A stretch of DNA of 64,000 bases. Origin: Diatrype stigma. Taxonomy: Eukaryota; Ascomycota; Sordariomycetes; Xylariales; Diatrypaceae. The stretch is taken from NCBI GenBank assembly GCA_022225965.2, contig JAKJXP020000018.1:372001-436000 (forward strand). Reading direction: 5' to 3'. Position numbers and translations under genes: made by a program. This document shows positions 25,401 to 35,436 of this stretch, in pieces; the first letter of the stretch is position 1, and each line of letters begins with the position of its first letter. Under the pieces are notes generated by a model. The model saw nothing but the letters and a program-made list of their open reading frames with translations, had not been told where the DNA came from and did not search any database.

Positions 25401-26934
25401 CGGCGACCGCCACAAGCGATGGGTGTGGCTCGCGCCCTACGAGCGCGCCATCCTCTGGAGCAGCAAGCAGCCGCAGTCCGGCAGCGCCCTGATGGGCAAG
25501 TCCGGCCGAAAACGTACGTTATTATCGCTGCCGGAGCCCATGCAAAATGCATTTGCATCTCGATTTCGAAGCGAAAAAAAAGCTGACCTCTCATCATCAG
25601 TGACAATCCAGTCCGTCCTGGACGTCAAGGACGACAACGGCCCGCCCAAGGGCGCCGGGCAGATTTTCAACCGCTCGATCCTCATCCTCACCCCGCAGCG
25701 CGCCCTCAAGTTCACCGCGACCACAGCCGAGCGCCACTATCTGTGGCTCACTGCCCTCTCCTTCCTCGCGCACTCCCAGCAGGCCGTGCCAGAGATCCTG
25801 CCGGTGGCGCCGCCAGCGCTATCGCCGGGGCTGGCGCCGGCGCCGAAATCCGCATCCGCCACCATAACGGAATTCGTCGACGTCCCACGGCACAAGCCGC
25901 CCACCAAAAAGGGCGGGATTCGGGATTCGATCCGGCTGACCAAAGGCAAGAGCGCGGCGCATAGCAGCCACCACTTCGGCGGTGGCGGCGGCCATGGCGG
26001 CGGCGGCGGCGGCGTCGGCATCCTGATGGAAGAAGAGGCGGTAAACGCCGATCAGCTCGATGACGCGCTCGCAACCTTCAAGCCTGAGGCATTCGCCCCC
26101 CCTTCGACGCTCCATTACAGCGACCTGTCGCGCGATGCGGCCGAGCCGCCCTTCATCCCGCGCTTCCACGACCGCAGCGACCGGCACGGCGGTGGAAATG
26201 GCGGTGTTCACGAGCACGCCAACCAGGTCGTCCTACACGGCCGCAAGCGTAGCAACACGGGCGGCCACGTGCCGCCACCGCTTTCGTTCCGCGGGTTCTC
26301 ATCGCCGCCTACGGGGCCCAGCATCAACTCCTCGTCGTCGCACCACGCGCCTAGCAACAGCACGGCGGGCAACAGCGTCGCAGGTAACAGCATCGGCACG
26401 GCGGGGTCCTCGGACATATACAGCTACGTCGGTGGAGGGGGCCCGCCATCCCAGATCTCGGGAGGCGGCGGCGGCGCAGGAGCCGGGCCAAGCGCGTCAA
26501 CAGCGTCAGCAGCGGGCTGGGGTCCCGTCGGCTCGAGCATCGCGGGATCCGTGCGCACGTCGGAGGCGTCGTCTCGGCCGAACACGAACACCAACAGCAA
26601 CTTCTTCGAGGCGATCGGCACCGTGCGCATGGAGGCCTTTATCAGCCCCCTGACCTTCCCGCGCTTCGACGACCACCCCGACGAGGCCGATGAGTGGCGG
26701 TACCGCGCCCGCAGGCGCAGCAAGGAGCGCCGTCGTACCCACACCCGCAGCCGCAGCCGGCGCCGCGATAGCTACGCCTCGCGTGCTACGCGGGCCACGG
26801 CTATTACTGCTACCACCGCTAACACAGGCACCGACTACTCGTCTACCTACGGGGGTGGTCGCAGTAGTAGAGCGGGCACGGCGGCTGATGAGGATTTCTT
26901 CAGAGATCGGGACGACCCCTTTAAGGGCTTTTGA
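22438..26934 (+). CDS. apsA: Cortical anchor protein with coiled coil and PH domain (ApsA/Num1/Mcp5 family)
   Basis: A large acidic, Ser/Pro-rich protein. After a low-complexity N-terminus comes the segment DPRRFTPTLHANLVSEI and a charged coiled coil (about residues 85-235), then a long disordered middle. A PH domain lies at about 960-1085: it begins GEWMFKYVRRRK and ends with LTPQRALKFTAT and WLTALSFLAHS, the signature of the Num1-type PH domain. The C-terminal tail is Gly- and Arg-rich. Proteins of this family sit at the cell cortex and anchor dynein or mitochondria, controlling nuclear positioning. The frame is open throughout, but bases 25514-25600 form an intron (GTACGT donor, GCTGACCT branch site, TCATCAG acceptor) of 87 nt. 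Because 87 is a multiple of three, the intron is silent in the reading frame. Removing it restores SGRKLTIQSVLDVKDD inside the PH domain and gives 1469 residues. The start is the first of two adjacent ATG codons; an upstream exon cannot be excluded. Confidence 0.88.
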   Translation: MMAVREIEDELGSVAAAASLPTPSDTPYRTPSRNSRRSRRSITPPAFSSSPPPLPPGHRTEKGTKRSSRDVMMDETISILDPRRFTPTLHANLVSEILALRRDQEDKLKIIESLEESLHNSREEQETLQTNLTNSTKENRSLKRQLTLLEGGTSSALGELARERDEAVETLSETKRRLETSQKKIKTQEEDSQRVHDLWAKERDDWEEERRKYERKLHVAESRVKTVLDEVAAFQATQANGAQDGAQNGAESEEEDAGKEDDVGSVRTMSMTNSVRFSTVLAAGLGKLNGHSLADELNFDDDSDSQTDLDGRQSIISSRHNRNFSRDSMLSRTHGRNVSLDSQIRPGSVRRRTLHMNPGVLDRLQGGISEDDESEEIPVVKVEYTDSAVQYSPPPSPKLAPSEPSTPEPAVRAEKTMEVESPQRGENEIEANQRRKRVQLNKPIAIEPPAVTKVMVSAASQTIDESPSLPMTPISPIDAQPPAIIEEQPSPIEMNSIATQTDDAPVEEPAPQTPPNSQSPLLIPSISIIPPTSRPPSPREHLLPQYAKDFGCQVSIIVPSSGERASISTQTDEIRIDTRLDKLPPHLHPSAISSRPVSPNPTIDTMDDDSTHFTPVPGNLPPRNPRRLTAKRSLTDDLTSSPPASPISQITDTTETHDAYPGNNDDGPLSDEKAPVRRPHRISSLFAGFEPETSEEGEGFEDGDGSDNEFQTALSAPNPKDGAQKRSTIRSSPEQVRMVNNQPASIAKQMGGPEVYSSFSLVEGKVSSPPRAADKPTMTNLKSPANGMRKSAMIQSGIASHQTRSPSPILFENHDPPFPIPARASSRRPAANSSVFSDTQRSPTRGAGDSWHRRSSRGSVYRSNSIRKVRSAAALPPRVRNQRRRSSRSPPPLSPSEEAPDSPSLPPLPSNQITTPRGRDHRYRGHRSQPSTNTAYTDNTNQGSVGSSQQASGVVDAIAQTMVGEWMFKYVRRRKSFGVAEGNADENSGDRHKRWVWLAPYERAILWSSKQPQSGSALMGKSGRKRTLLSLPEPMQNAFASRFRSEKKADLSSSVTIQSVLDVKDDNGPPKGAGQIFNRSILILTPQRALKFTATTAERHYLWLTALSFLAHSQQAVPEILPVAPPALSPGLAPAPKSASATITEFVDVPRHKPPTKKGGIRDSIRLTKGKSAAHSSHHFGGGGGHGGGGGGVGILMEEEAVNADQLDDALATFKPEAFAPPSTLHYSDLSRDAAEPPFIPRFHDRSDRHGGGNGGVHEHANQVVLHGRKRSNTGGHVPPPLSFRGFSSPPTGPSINSSSSHHAPSNSTAGNSVAGNSIGTAGSSDIYSYVGGGGPPSQISGGGGGAGAGPSASTASAAGWGPVGSSIAGSVRTSEASSRPNTNTNSNFFEAIGTVRMEAFISPLTFPRFDDHPDEADEWRYRARRRSKERRRTHTRSRSRRRDSYASRATRATAITATTANTGTDYSSTYGGGRSSRAGTAADEDFFRDRDDPFKGF
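25514..25600 (+). other. In-frame 87-nt intron in the PH-domain gene
   Basis: It opens with GTACGT, carries GCTGACCT as a likely branch site, and closes with TCATCAG. It contains no in-frame stop, so an unspliced reading adds 29 residues inside the PH domain. The spliced junction fits the family pattern much better. Confidence 0.88.
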
Positions 26935-29028
26935 TTGGACGATGTTCTTGCTTTCCTTCTTTATGACTGCTGTTAGCACCACAAACAGCCTACTCTGCGA
27001 TTTCACTACTACTACTACTATTACTTGCTACCTACCGCTTTTATTACTACTGCTACTACCGTCACGGCCGCACACTACCAGAGATACCCCCGGAACACGC
27101 GTATTTTTCTTTTCTCGTCGTTCCTCGCTCATCTGCATCCCTGCTACAACGACATTCAGCATACTTCGTCTTATTATTCGCGCATTCGACATTTGCTTAT
27201 GCCGCACCGGTACATACCTGTCTATATATCCATCCAACTATCGCTCGCTCGCACTCGTTAGCTGCAACGCGTTTTCCTTTGCCACAGAAGAACAGAGGAA
27301 CTGGACTTTCTCTTCCGCCGTCGCTCTTTTTATGGCGCCACCTCTACTATGTACTTATGTAATGCGTTCGTGTATAACCAACAACAACCGATCAAAGCAG
27401 CCCCTTGCCCGTGGCGAGCAGTTGCTTTGCTTTTCCCACATTCGACTAACTACCTATACTTACGTGGTAGTCAGTTAAATGCCGGCCAGTTACTGGCCGA
27501 TGCGATATCGATCATGCTACCTTATAACTTCACTTGTACCATATTCTTTCACTGCTTTTAATCGCTTTGTATGCCTTGTTTTCTTCCCTATTTCTGTTTT
27601 TGCTGGAGTCGGTTGGAAAGGAACGGGAAGGGACGGACAGAGGAGGGCCGATAAATCCAGGCAAGGGTTTAAAAAAAGTAAGGGACTGACAAGGAAAGGA
27701 AAGGGGGGGAGGATAGGGGTCTTACACACAAAAGAACAGGCACCTAACCTGTGTGTATATTATTATGTATGTATATAGATGAACGGACTGGACTATTCGG
27801 GTCTCACGACCCCAGGCAGGGGTCTGTCTGTCTGGACTCGAAGGGATCTTCTATTTTGCTCCTTGCTTTCTGCTGCAATCATAATCCATCCATTAGGTAG
27901 TAGATAGTTTGAGATAGGAGGAAGAAGAGAGAAAGAGAAAGAAAGTAAGAAAGTAAAATGAAAAGAGAAGCATGAGAAGGATGAGTAAGCCTCGTGCTTA
28001 TTACTCACTCCAGATACCTACTCAGATTTCTATATACCTGTGCAACTAACTTATACCTAGCAGTGTAGGTAGGGTCGTCCTCATATGTCATGACTTACAT
28101 ACATAGCACACATAGTATTATCTGATAGCTTCTCTGGGTGACCAGCAACGTATATTGACAACGATTAAACACAGAGCAACAGATCACTCGAACTCACATG
28201 CGCAATCAACCTAGTAACTGTGCATGCGGCCGGTTAGTAGATGTTAATGGATTGCGTTCATTCCTTGTTGCGTGTTGGTGATTGTATGGGGCAACCACGT
28301 ATAATTTGCCTGCTAGGTGCCTTGTCCACCTACCTAGGTAGGTATGAAGGCCAAAAATATTTACGTTTATTGTAGGGTAGGGTACTTAGGTAAACGACCA
28401 TATGTTGTCCAGTTGCGATTTGCCTTAGAACGACATGAAGGCAACGAGGGTATGGATTATCAGTTGTAGGTGCTCGTTGTAGGTAGGTAAGTACTAGGTA
28501 GGTATTGTACATACACTGGTATAGTAGGTATGTATGTAGGCCCATTGGATGCAATTACTGCTCCCCTTTGCCCCTCCAGTTAGTCGTGCCTAACCTAACA
28601 TCCATCGGGAAAATCGTCATCAGGTACCGATAACCAACTACCTACTACAATCTCACCATACAATATCACAATCTCTCTCCTGCTTCAGTTTCTTGTTGTG
28701 ACACGCGACTTCGAGTCCAGCACTCTGCCTCTAGTTGCCTCTAGAGGAATTTCTGGTTTACGTCTACCTCGACTACCTCGACTACCTCAACAGATAGGAA
28801 ACCCTCGAAGTTCCTTGACCCTCGAGAACCTTCTGCATCGAACACAGGCCTCAGGCCGCTAACGCCGAACCAACACCTGGCACTCTGACGCACCCGTCCG
28901 CATCGCCCGCATCGCACGCATCGTCCGTTACCTTCGCCGCTTAGTTGTCCATCTGTGTTTCTCATCCCCCGCTCCACCGCCCCGGAGCACACGACACCGG
29001 ATACCTTCCCCTCATCACAACCGCCAAG
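26935..29028. other. Intergenic region between the PH protein gene and UBC12
   Basis: About 2.1 kb holding the presumed 3' UTR of the PH protein gene, with an ACT trinucleotide run at about 27006-27020, and the promoter of UBC12. TACC/GGTA motifs recur near 28325-28545. An open frame at 26690-27478 is a shadow of the PH gene that runs into its 3' flank. Nothing else is supported. Confidence 0.6.
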
Positions 29029-29787
29029 ATGTTGAAAATATGGTCTATGGTATGCTGAAACGGCACGTACGAGATACCACAGCAGGCGATGCTGACAATT
29101 GCCACGTATAGAAAAAAGAGCAACAACAAAAAGAAAATGCCGATGGCGCCGCCGGCGGTAAGAAGAAGAAGGTGACAGCAGCGCAACTGCGCGTGCAGAA
29201 AGGTGAGAGCGGCAGATCTCTATTTTGGCCCTCGTTGCTTCTTTCTCCAACTATTCACTGACCATGCCCCTCCCTCTCACTATCACGATCCAAGCCAGGC
29301 TAACAAGATGGCTAATGCCCTCTGTTTCTTAGACATATCCGAGCTAGCGTTAGGATCGACGATGAAGGTGGACTTCCCGGACCCCGACGACATCCTCAAC
29401 TTCGTGCTGGAGATCAAGCCGGACGAGGGCTGCTACCACGGCGGCCGGTTCACCTTCACGTTCGCGATGAACCAGAACTACCCGCACGAGCCGCCCAAGG
29501 TGCGGTGCCAGCAGACCATCTACCACCCGAACATTGACCTCGAGGGCAAGGTCTGCCTCAACATCCTGCGCGAGGACTGGAAGCCCGTGCTCAACCTCAA
29601 CGCCGTTATCGTCGGCTTGCAGTTCCTCTTCCTTGAGCCCAACGCCGCTGACCCGCTCAACAAGGAAGCTGCCGAGGACCTGCGCCAGAGCCGTGACAAC
29701 TTCCGCCGGAACGTCCGCAACGCCATGAGCGGCTGCACCATACGCGGCGTCAACTACGACCAAGTTTTGTTCTCTCGCAAGAACTAA
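29029..29787 (+). CDS. ubc12: NEDD8-conjugating enzyme E2 UBC12
   Basis: Three exons: 29029-29049, 29112-29202 and 29333-29787, giving 188 residues. Exon 1 encodes only MLKIWSM. Exon 2 encodes a Lys/Gln-rich linker. Exon 3 carries the whole UBC fold, with YHPNIDLEGKVCLNIL containing the HPN motif and the catalytic Cys112. UBC12 receives the ubiquitin-like protein NEDD8 (Rub1) from the APPBP1-UBA3 E1 and passes it to cullins, thereby activating cullin-RING ligases. The N-terminal peptide matches the docking extension known from human UBC12 (MIKLFSL), which binds a groove on the NEDD8 E1; here Trp5 and Met7 take the hydrophobic positions. A reading that starts inside intron 2 would lose this peptide. 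Both introns have clear signals (GTATGC...TATAG and GTGAGA...CTTAG) and frame continuity is exact. Confidence 0.95.
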
Positions 29788-30546
29788 GAGAACAAAGACA
29801 AATTGGCTAGAGCCGGGCAGCGAGGAAGTCGAAACCCCGCCTCACTGCATCACCAACTTACATAACACAACATACATATACCCGGCGTAGCGCGGCGGCT
29901 CCTTCGACCACGAACTCTCATGATATACCTACTGGCCTTACCTGCGTATCTGCCTACCTATTCATCCTCATCCTAGTCGATTCTACACGGTCACCACAAA
30001 GGCCAAGTCTTCGGCACAGGAAAGGGGAAGGCTCCAATACAAGGCAGGGTCGGATCGATTCTAGATTGGCGGCTACATACACACATTAGTTCTGTGAATA
30101 GAGTTGCAAGGCGTTCTTTTCTCTTTTTCTTCCTTCCACTTCCACTTCTTTCTCTTTCTACATTACAAGAGCGGTATCCATCTATCTGCTGTTATGGGAC
30201 GGCTTCGCAAAGCAAGCGAGGTGTGCCAGCAGAGCAGGGCAGGGCTGGACTGGATTGGACTGGACTGGACAGGGAGAGGGAGGAGGAAGGTAGATAGACA
30301 GCATGAGGTTCCTTTTTGGAGCACCCAGGTTCCAGGTTAGCCCGCGAACAATCCGTATTGGCGCAGGACGGGAAAGGACACGGCACGCATGCATGGCAAG
30401 GCTTTGTTTGATATTACGATAGATATAGGGAGATGGACATCAAGACAAATGCACATCCACGGATATTGGCTGCACTACTATGTAAAGCGCGCGCACATGA
30501 ACCATCGTGATCATGATAACCTGGGATGCTTGCGATTCGTCCACCT

Positions 30547-30588
30547 GGGGATGTAGGGATGTAGGGATGTAGGGATGTAGGGGATGTA
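30547..30588. repeat. Minisatellite, about 5 x GGGATGTA
   Basis: Tandem 8-bp units related to GGGATGTA, the last one with an extra G, in intergenic DNA. Confidence 0.85.
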
Positions 30589-30895
30589 TACAGCTTCCAT
30601 GCAAACAAGGTCACCGTCACGATCCTGACTGGCCTGGAGCTTTTGAAAGGTCGAGGTTGCCATTGATCTGGTATTGATACTACTAGTTAGTCTATTGGTC
30701 TACGAAGTAACCGCCGCCAAACTAAAAGTTGATCTGACTCGGGCCAGATCGGGAGGTTTTGGACGTATACCCCGGGACCAGTGAACCCGTGAACCCAGCA
30801 ATAGGGGACGGGTCCTAGACCCCTAGGGGGTACCTAAGGTAACTCCTAGGTAGGTACAGTACTACCTGGAAAAAGTACCCCACCTAGACAATACA

Positions 30896-30909
30896 ATGAC
30901 TCTTATTGG
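30896..30909 (+). promoter_or_regulatory. Gcn4/CPC1-like site beside an inverted CCAAT box
   Basis: The sequence ATGACTCTT (30896-30904) matches the Gcn4-type consensus in all but one position of the second half site, and it runs directly into ATTGG, an inverted CCAAT. It lies about 325 bp upstream of the ilv5 start. Two further TGACTC cores lie at 30735-30740 and 31167-31172. General amino acid control through Gcn4/CPC1 is the known regulator of branched-chain amino acid genes in fungi; its action here is inferred. Confidence 0.5.
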
Positions 30910-31229
30910 CCCCATTCAACGCCGAAGTCGCTCGTTGGCTTGCTGGAAAAGCTCCCAAGGGCTCGCAAGCCCATCCACCTGCCTCCAGCCTGCAGGGAAG
31001 GTCTAACCAGGTACAGCTGGTTTAGCGGTTTGGGGGGGACCCTCTTAGACCCTCCACCTCCGGTAAAAAATAAAAATTCTGACTGCAGAGCTCCGAAAAG
31101 CGAAAAGGTGAACAGGGAAACTGACTGAGATATTGATATATTGCCAGATCCCCAGGCCATACCATTTGACTCTCACCTACCATTCCCTCCCCCCATATCT
31201 CCACTCCGCTATCCCCCCAGATCCTCACG

Positions 31230-32753
31230 ATGGCTTCACGAGGCTTTTCCAAGGCTCTTCGCAGCCAATTGGCCCGCCAGGTGGCCTCCCCGGCCGCCCA
31301 GCGTCGCTCGTTCGTCGCTGCCGCCAACCTCGTCAGAGCCACCGCGAAGCAGGCCCGCCCTGCCGTCGCCGGCATTGCCCAGCAGCAGGTCCGTGGTGTC
31401 AAGACCATCGACTTTGCCGGTGTGTCTGAGGATGTGTACGGTAAGTTGATCCATTGGCCGTCTTCTAAGCTTCGACCTCAATTGTGGGTTGGTGGGGTTT
31501 GGTAACTTACGATCTTGTCATAATAGAGCGTGCCGACTGGCCCAAGGAGAAGTTGCTGGTGAGTCACGACTACCCTCTGCCCAACGCTACGAAAGCGAAC
31601 AAGATGAACGAACAGCCAATGGCTTACAAATGCTACAGGAGTACTTCAAGAACGACACTCTCGCCCTCATCGGCTACGGCTCGCAAGGTCACGGCCAGGG
31701 TCTTAACCTCCGTGACAATGGTCTGAACGTCATCATCGGTGTCCGAAAGAACGGCCAATCGTGGAAGGATGCCCAACAGGACGGCTGGGTTCCCGGCAAG
31801 AACCTCTTCGAGGTCGACGAGGCTATCACCCGCGGTTCTATCGTCATGAACCTGCTCAGCGACGCTGCCCAGTCCGAGACTTGGCCTGCTATCAAGCCCC
31901 AGCTGACCAAGGGCAAGGTAAGCAAAGATAACCTGTTGCGCAATTCTATGCTGAGCAATAACGGACTGACTTGCTGGTGACGCTGAGTAGACTCTGTACT
32001 TCTCCCACGGTTTCTCCCCCGTCTTCAAGGATGTCACCAAGGTCGATGTTCCTAAGGACGTCGATGTCATCCTCGTCGCCCCCAAGGGCTCGGGCCGGAC
32101 TGTCCGCTCCCTCTTCCGCGAGGGCCGTGGCATCAACTCCTCCTACGCCGTGTACCAGGACGTCACCGGCAAGGCCGAGGAGAAGGCCCAGGCTCTCGGT
32201 GTCGCCATCGGCAGTGGTTACCTGTACAAGACCACCTTCGAGAAGGAGGTCTACTCGGATCTGTACGGTGAGCGTGGCTGCCTGATGGGTGGTATCCACG
32301 GTATGTTCCTCGCCCAGTACGAGGTCCTCCGCGAGCGCGGCCACAGCCCCAGCGAGGCTTTCAACGAGACCGTCGAGGAGGCCACCCAGAGCTTGTACCC
32401 CCTGATCGGCGCCAACGGCATGGACTGGATGTACGAGGCCTGCTCCACCACTGCCCGTCGCGGTGCCATCGACTGGACCCCCAAGTTCAAGGACGCCCTG
32501 AAGCCCGTCTTCAACTCGCTCTACGACTCCGTCCGCGACGGCACCGAGACGAAGCGGTCGCTCGAGTACAACAGCCAGAAGGACTACCGGCAGAAGTTCG
32601 AGGCGGAGATGGAGGAGATCCGCAACCTGGAGATCTGGAAGGCCGGCAAGGCCGTCAGGTAAGTCATGGTGTGAAGGAGACGAGACAGAGAGACAGACTG
32701 CTAACACGATATCCCTCCCTCGCAGATCTCTCCGACCCGAGAACCAGAAGTAA
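31230..32753 (+). CDS. ilv5: Ketol-acid reductoisomerase, mitochondrial
   Basis: Five exons: 31230-31440, 31527-31558, 31639-31917, 31991-32658 and 32726-32753, giving 405 residues. The first 55 or so residues are rich in Arg, Ser and Ala and lack acidic residues, as in a mitochondrial targeting sequence. The NADPH-binding motif is GYGSQGHGQGLNLRDNG. The C-terminal knotted domain carries the acidic metal ligands and ends in RSLRPENQK, a tail typical of fungal Ilv5. The enzyme uses Mg and NADPH to isomerise and reduce acetolactate and acetohydroxybutyrate in valine, isoleucine and leucine synthesis. Yeast Ilv5 also helps maintain mitochondrial DNA. Exon 2 is only 32 nt and exon 5 only 28 nt, yet both preserve the frame and known family sequence. 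Three TGACTC cores upstream suggest amino-acid control. Confidence 0.96.
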
Positions 32754-33630
32754 AAAGGCTTTTCAGCGGGGCGTTTCAAAAGGATATCACGGGACAGTTG
32801 AACTGAAATAAAAACAAAAATAAACTGGATGAGGCAATGATATCCCCACGGACATGAAAGGATAAACGAAGCTTTGTACTTGTATTAACGATGGGTTTTC
32901 CCTTTCCCCTTTGATCTCACCGTCCTATGCCGCGCGTGCGTGCGCGCGCGAGTAGACGAGGGAGTAATATGACTGGGATATAGGGGAATATAGGTAGTCC
33001 AAAAAGTTGAAGTTGTGCTAACGTTCAAGTCAAAAGAGGATACTGCGATTTTCTGTATTTCTGCTCCGTGTGTATATGGCGTTGCTGTTCTGATCTATCT
33101 TCATTGCATACTTACTCCAGGTGGATGAACAATCTCGATATTATCACGTATTAATCTCTAGTGAGTCGAGCTATGTACTGACTGTGGTGCCTGTAATAGA
33201 ATCAAGCCTAAACGTGTTTATAAACCTGTCGTATTCCACTTTCTTCGGCTCCTGTTCGAGAGGTTCCGCATCGGAGTCTTCCTATAGCAGCTACTAATAG
33301 TAACTCGAGGCATTGCTGCGGTACCTAAATACCTATCGCCGGTGCGGAGACGGCCGGCTATCCACATACCGAGTGACTCGATCCTTTACCTAGTAGTGCG
33401 CAATTACCTTTCGCCCCTCTCTCGTTCCGGACCGCAGACAGAACCCAGACATTCATCCCATTTATTTGTTTCTCTGTGATTGGTAGTTCGTTTGTTCCAG
33501 CGACACAGCACAGAAGCAAGATAATATATCCAGGAAACGTTGTCGTTCTCCTTTACCCCCTTTTCTTTTTTCTGTTCGTCGACTTCTTTTCCTCCCGAAG
33601 TTAAGAAGGAAAAGACAGACAAGGCCACCC
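32754..33630. other. Intergenic region between ilv5 and the PLP enzyme gene
   Basis: About 880 bp containing the ilv5 3' flank, a short alternating CG-rich stretch near 32930-32950, and a pyrimidine-rich leader (about 33540-33600) before the next start codon. No gene is seen. Confidence 0.6.
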
Positions 33631-35436
33631 ATGGCCGACCCCTCGACCTCGCCCCCGCTGACGCGGGCCTCGGTGGCCGAGGCGCGCGCGCTGATCCAGC
33701 CGCTCGTGCACCGCACGCCCGTGCTCCGCAACGCGACGCTGACGGCGCTGGCGTCGCGGCGCCGCGACGCGGCGGAGCTGGCCGGCACGGAGTGGGCGGG
33801 CAGAGGAGGAAGCCCGGCGAACCCCACCATCCGCCTGTGGTTCAAGTGCGAGAACCTCCAGCGCGTCGGCGCTTTTAAGGCCCGAGGGGCGTTCCACGCC
33901 GTCGAGCGCCTGAAGCAAGAGCCCGGGTGGCTGGAGGGAGGGGGCAGGGAGAGGGGCGTCGTTACGCATAGTAGTGGTGGGTTTGAAACCATTCCCCCCC
34001 CTTTTGCCACCTTGCGGTCTGGTTTCCTTGGCTTTTCTTTCGGTCTTCCCTTTTGCTGTTTCGTGATTATCGTTCTTCGTTGTCGTTGTGTACATGTATC
34101 TGTTTATTAAGGGGATGTGTTTACTTGCAAGTGAAATGGGGCGTTGAGCTTAGGTAGATTGGTAGCTGGACAGGTAATCAGGCAGGCAAATGTACAAAGT
34201 GTCAGGCATTCGTGGCTTCACTAGTTAGTAGATAGCTATCAGATCAGGACGTCGAGAAGGACGGGTCCGGGATAAGAGAAAGGGGGAGGGGATGCGACTA
34301 CACCACCTTCTTGTCGTCCATCATCTTGACATACCCCTTTTTAACGAGGCCCGGGGGGATCAAGTCTAGTCGATCGATCCCCTCCCCATCTTACACACGT
34401 TTCTTGCGTACACACAAACACACACACACACGATTGCCAAAGGCGAGAAAAAGACCTAACTGACGATTTTCTTCCCGCAGGCAACCACGCGCAGGCGCTC
34501 GCCCTCGCGGCGCGCGAGAGCGGCATCCCGGCGCACATCGTGATGCCGGCGATCTCGACGCCGAGCAAGATCGCCGCCACGCGGGGGTACGGGGCGCGCG
34601 TCGTGTTCAGCGGCAGCACGAGCGCCGAGCGCGAGGCCGCCACGCAGCGCGTCATCGACGAGACCGGCGCCCGCCTCGTCCCGCCCTACGACCACCCCGA
34701 CATCGTCCTCGGCCAGGGCACCCTCGGCCTCGAGCTCCAGGAGGACGTCGCCGCCCTGCTCGCTGCCGAGGCGGCCGACGAGGGGACGGATGCGGATGCG
34801 CTGCCCGAGCGCAATATCCGGGCTCCTTCTACGCGCGCCAACGTCAACCCCGGCGGTCGCAGCGACGGGGAGAAGGGGGAGGGGGGGAAGGAGAAGAAGA
34901 TCAAGGGCCTGGACGCGATCCTGGCCCCCTGCGGCGGCGGCGGCATGCTCTCGGGCGTGGCGCTGTCGTGCGAGGGGACGGGGATCCGGGTGTTCGGGTG
35001 CGAGCCGTGGTTCGAGGGCGCGGACGACGCGAAGCGGGGGTTCGAATCCGGGCAGCGGGTGGAGGCCGTCAAGAGCCTGACGGTGGCCGACGGCCTGCGC
35101 ACGCCGGTGGGGCGCGTGCCCTGGGGCGTGATCCACGACCGGCGGCTCGTGGCGGGCTTCTACAGCGTCAGCGAGGCGGAGATCCGCGCCGCGCTGCGGC
35201 TCGCGCTCGAGCGCCTCAAGCTCGTCGTCGAGCCCAGCGCCGCCGTGCCCCTCGCCGTCGCCCTGTACAACGAGGACTTCCGCGCCATGGTCGAGCGCGA
35301 GGCCGGGGAGACGGGGTGGGACGTCGGAATCGTGCTGTCGGGCGGCAATACGAGTCTGGAGGCGCTGGGGAAGCTGTTTGCGGAGGGTGGGGAGGGGGGT
35401 GGTGGTGAGAAGGAGGAGGTGGTGGGGGGGCGGTGA
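33631..35436 (+). CDS. PLP-dependent serine racemase / threonine dehydratase-like enzyme
   Basis: Two exons, 33631-33976 and 34481-35436, encode 433 residues. The pyridoxal phosphate lysine is Lys83 in VGAFKARGA. The splice junction rebuilds the conserved SSGNHAQALALAAR loop, and the phosphate-binding loop is PCGGGGMLSG. A late VLSGGNTS segment completes the fold-type II pattern. These features match eukaryotic serine racemases and the related threo-3-hydroxyaspartate and threonine dehydratases; sequence alone does not settle which reaction dominates. There is no ACT regulatory domain, so it is not the biosynthetic Ilv1 enzyme although it lies next to ilv5. A Lys/Gly/Glu-rich insertion at about residues 220-260 and a Gly/Glu-rich tail are low-complexity additions. 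The intron is 504 nt, long for this genome; it has a CTAAC branch site at about 34456 and a CCCGCAG acceptor. Confidence 0.87.
33977..34480 (+). other. Unusually long intron (504 nt) of the PLP enzyme gene
   Basis: It opens with GTGGGT and closes with TTCCCGCAG, with CCTAACTGAC as a probable branch region. The interior has stops in all frames and a short CA run near 34415-34430. Most other introns in this window are 56-243 nt. Confidence 0.85.

Larger units (their letters stand above)
29788..31229. other. Intergenic region with the ilv5 promoter and a minisatellite
   Basis: About 1.4 kb holding the UBC12 3' flank, a GGACT-type run at about 30245-30270, an 8-bp minisatellite at 30547-30588 and the promoter of the reductoisomerase gene. 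Three TGACTC cores and a CCAAT box (as ATTGG) lie in the last 500 bp. Small frames here are not supported. Confidence 0.6.

Noticed and set aside
26690..27478. 262-codon plus-strand frame
   Set aside because: Shadow of the PH protein gene's C-terminus that runs into its 3' flank.
28741..29250. 169-codon minus-strand frame
   Set aside because: Antisense to the UBC12 promoter and first exons; no domain.
31946..32779. 277-codon minus-strand frame
   Set aside because: Antisense shadow of ilv5 exons 4 and 5, produced by strong codon bias.
34456..35136. 226-codon minus-strand frame
   Set aside because: Antisense shadow of the PLP enzyme's second exon.
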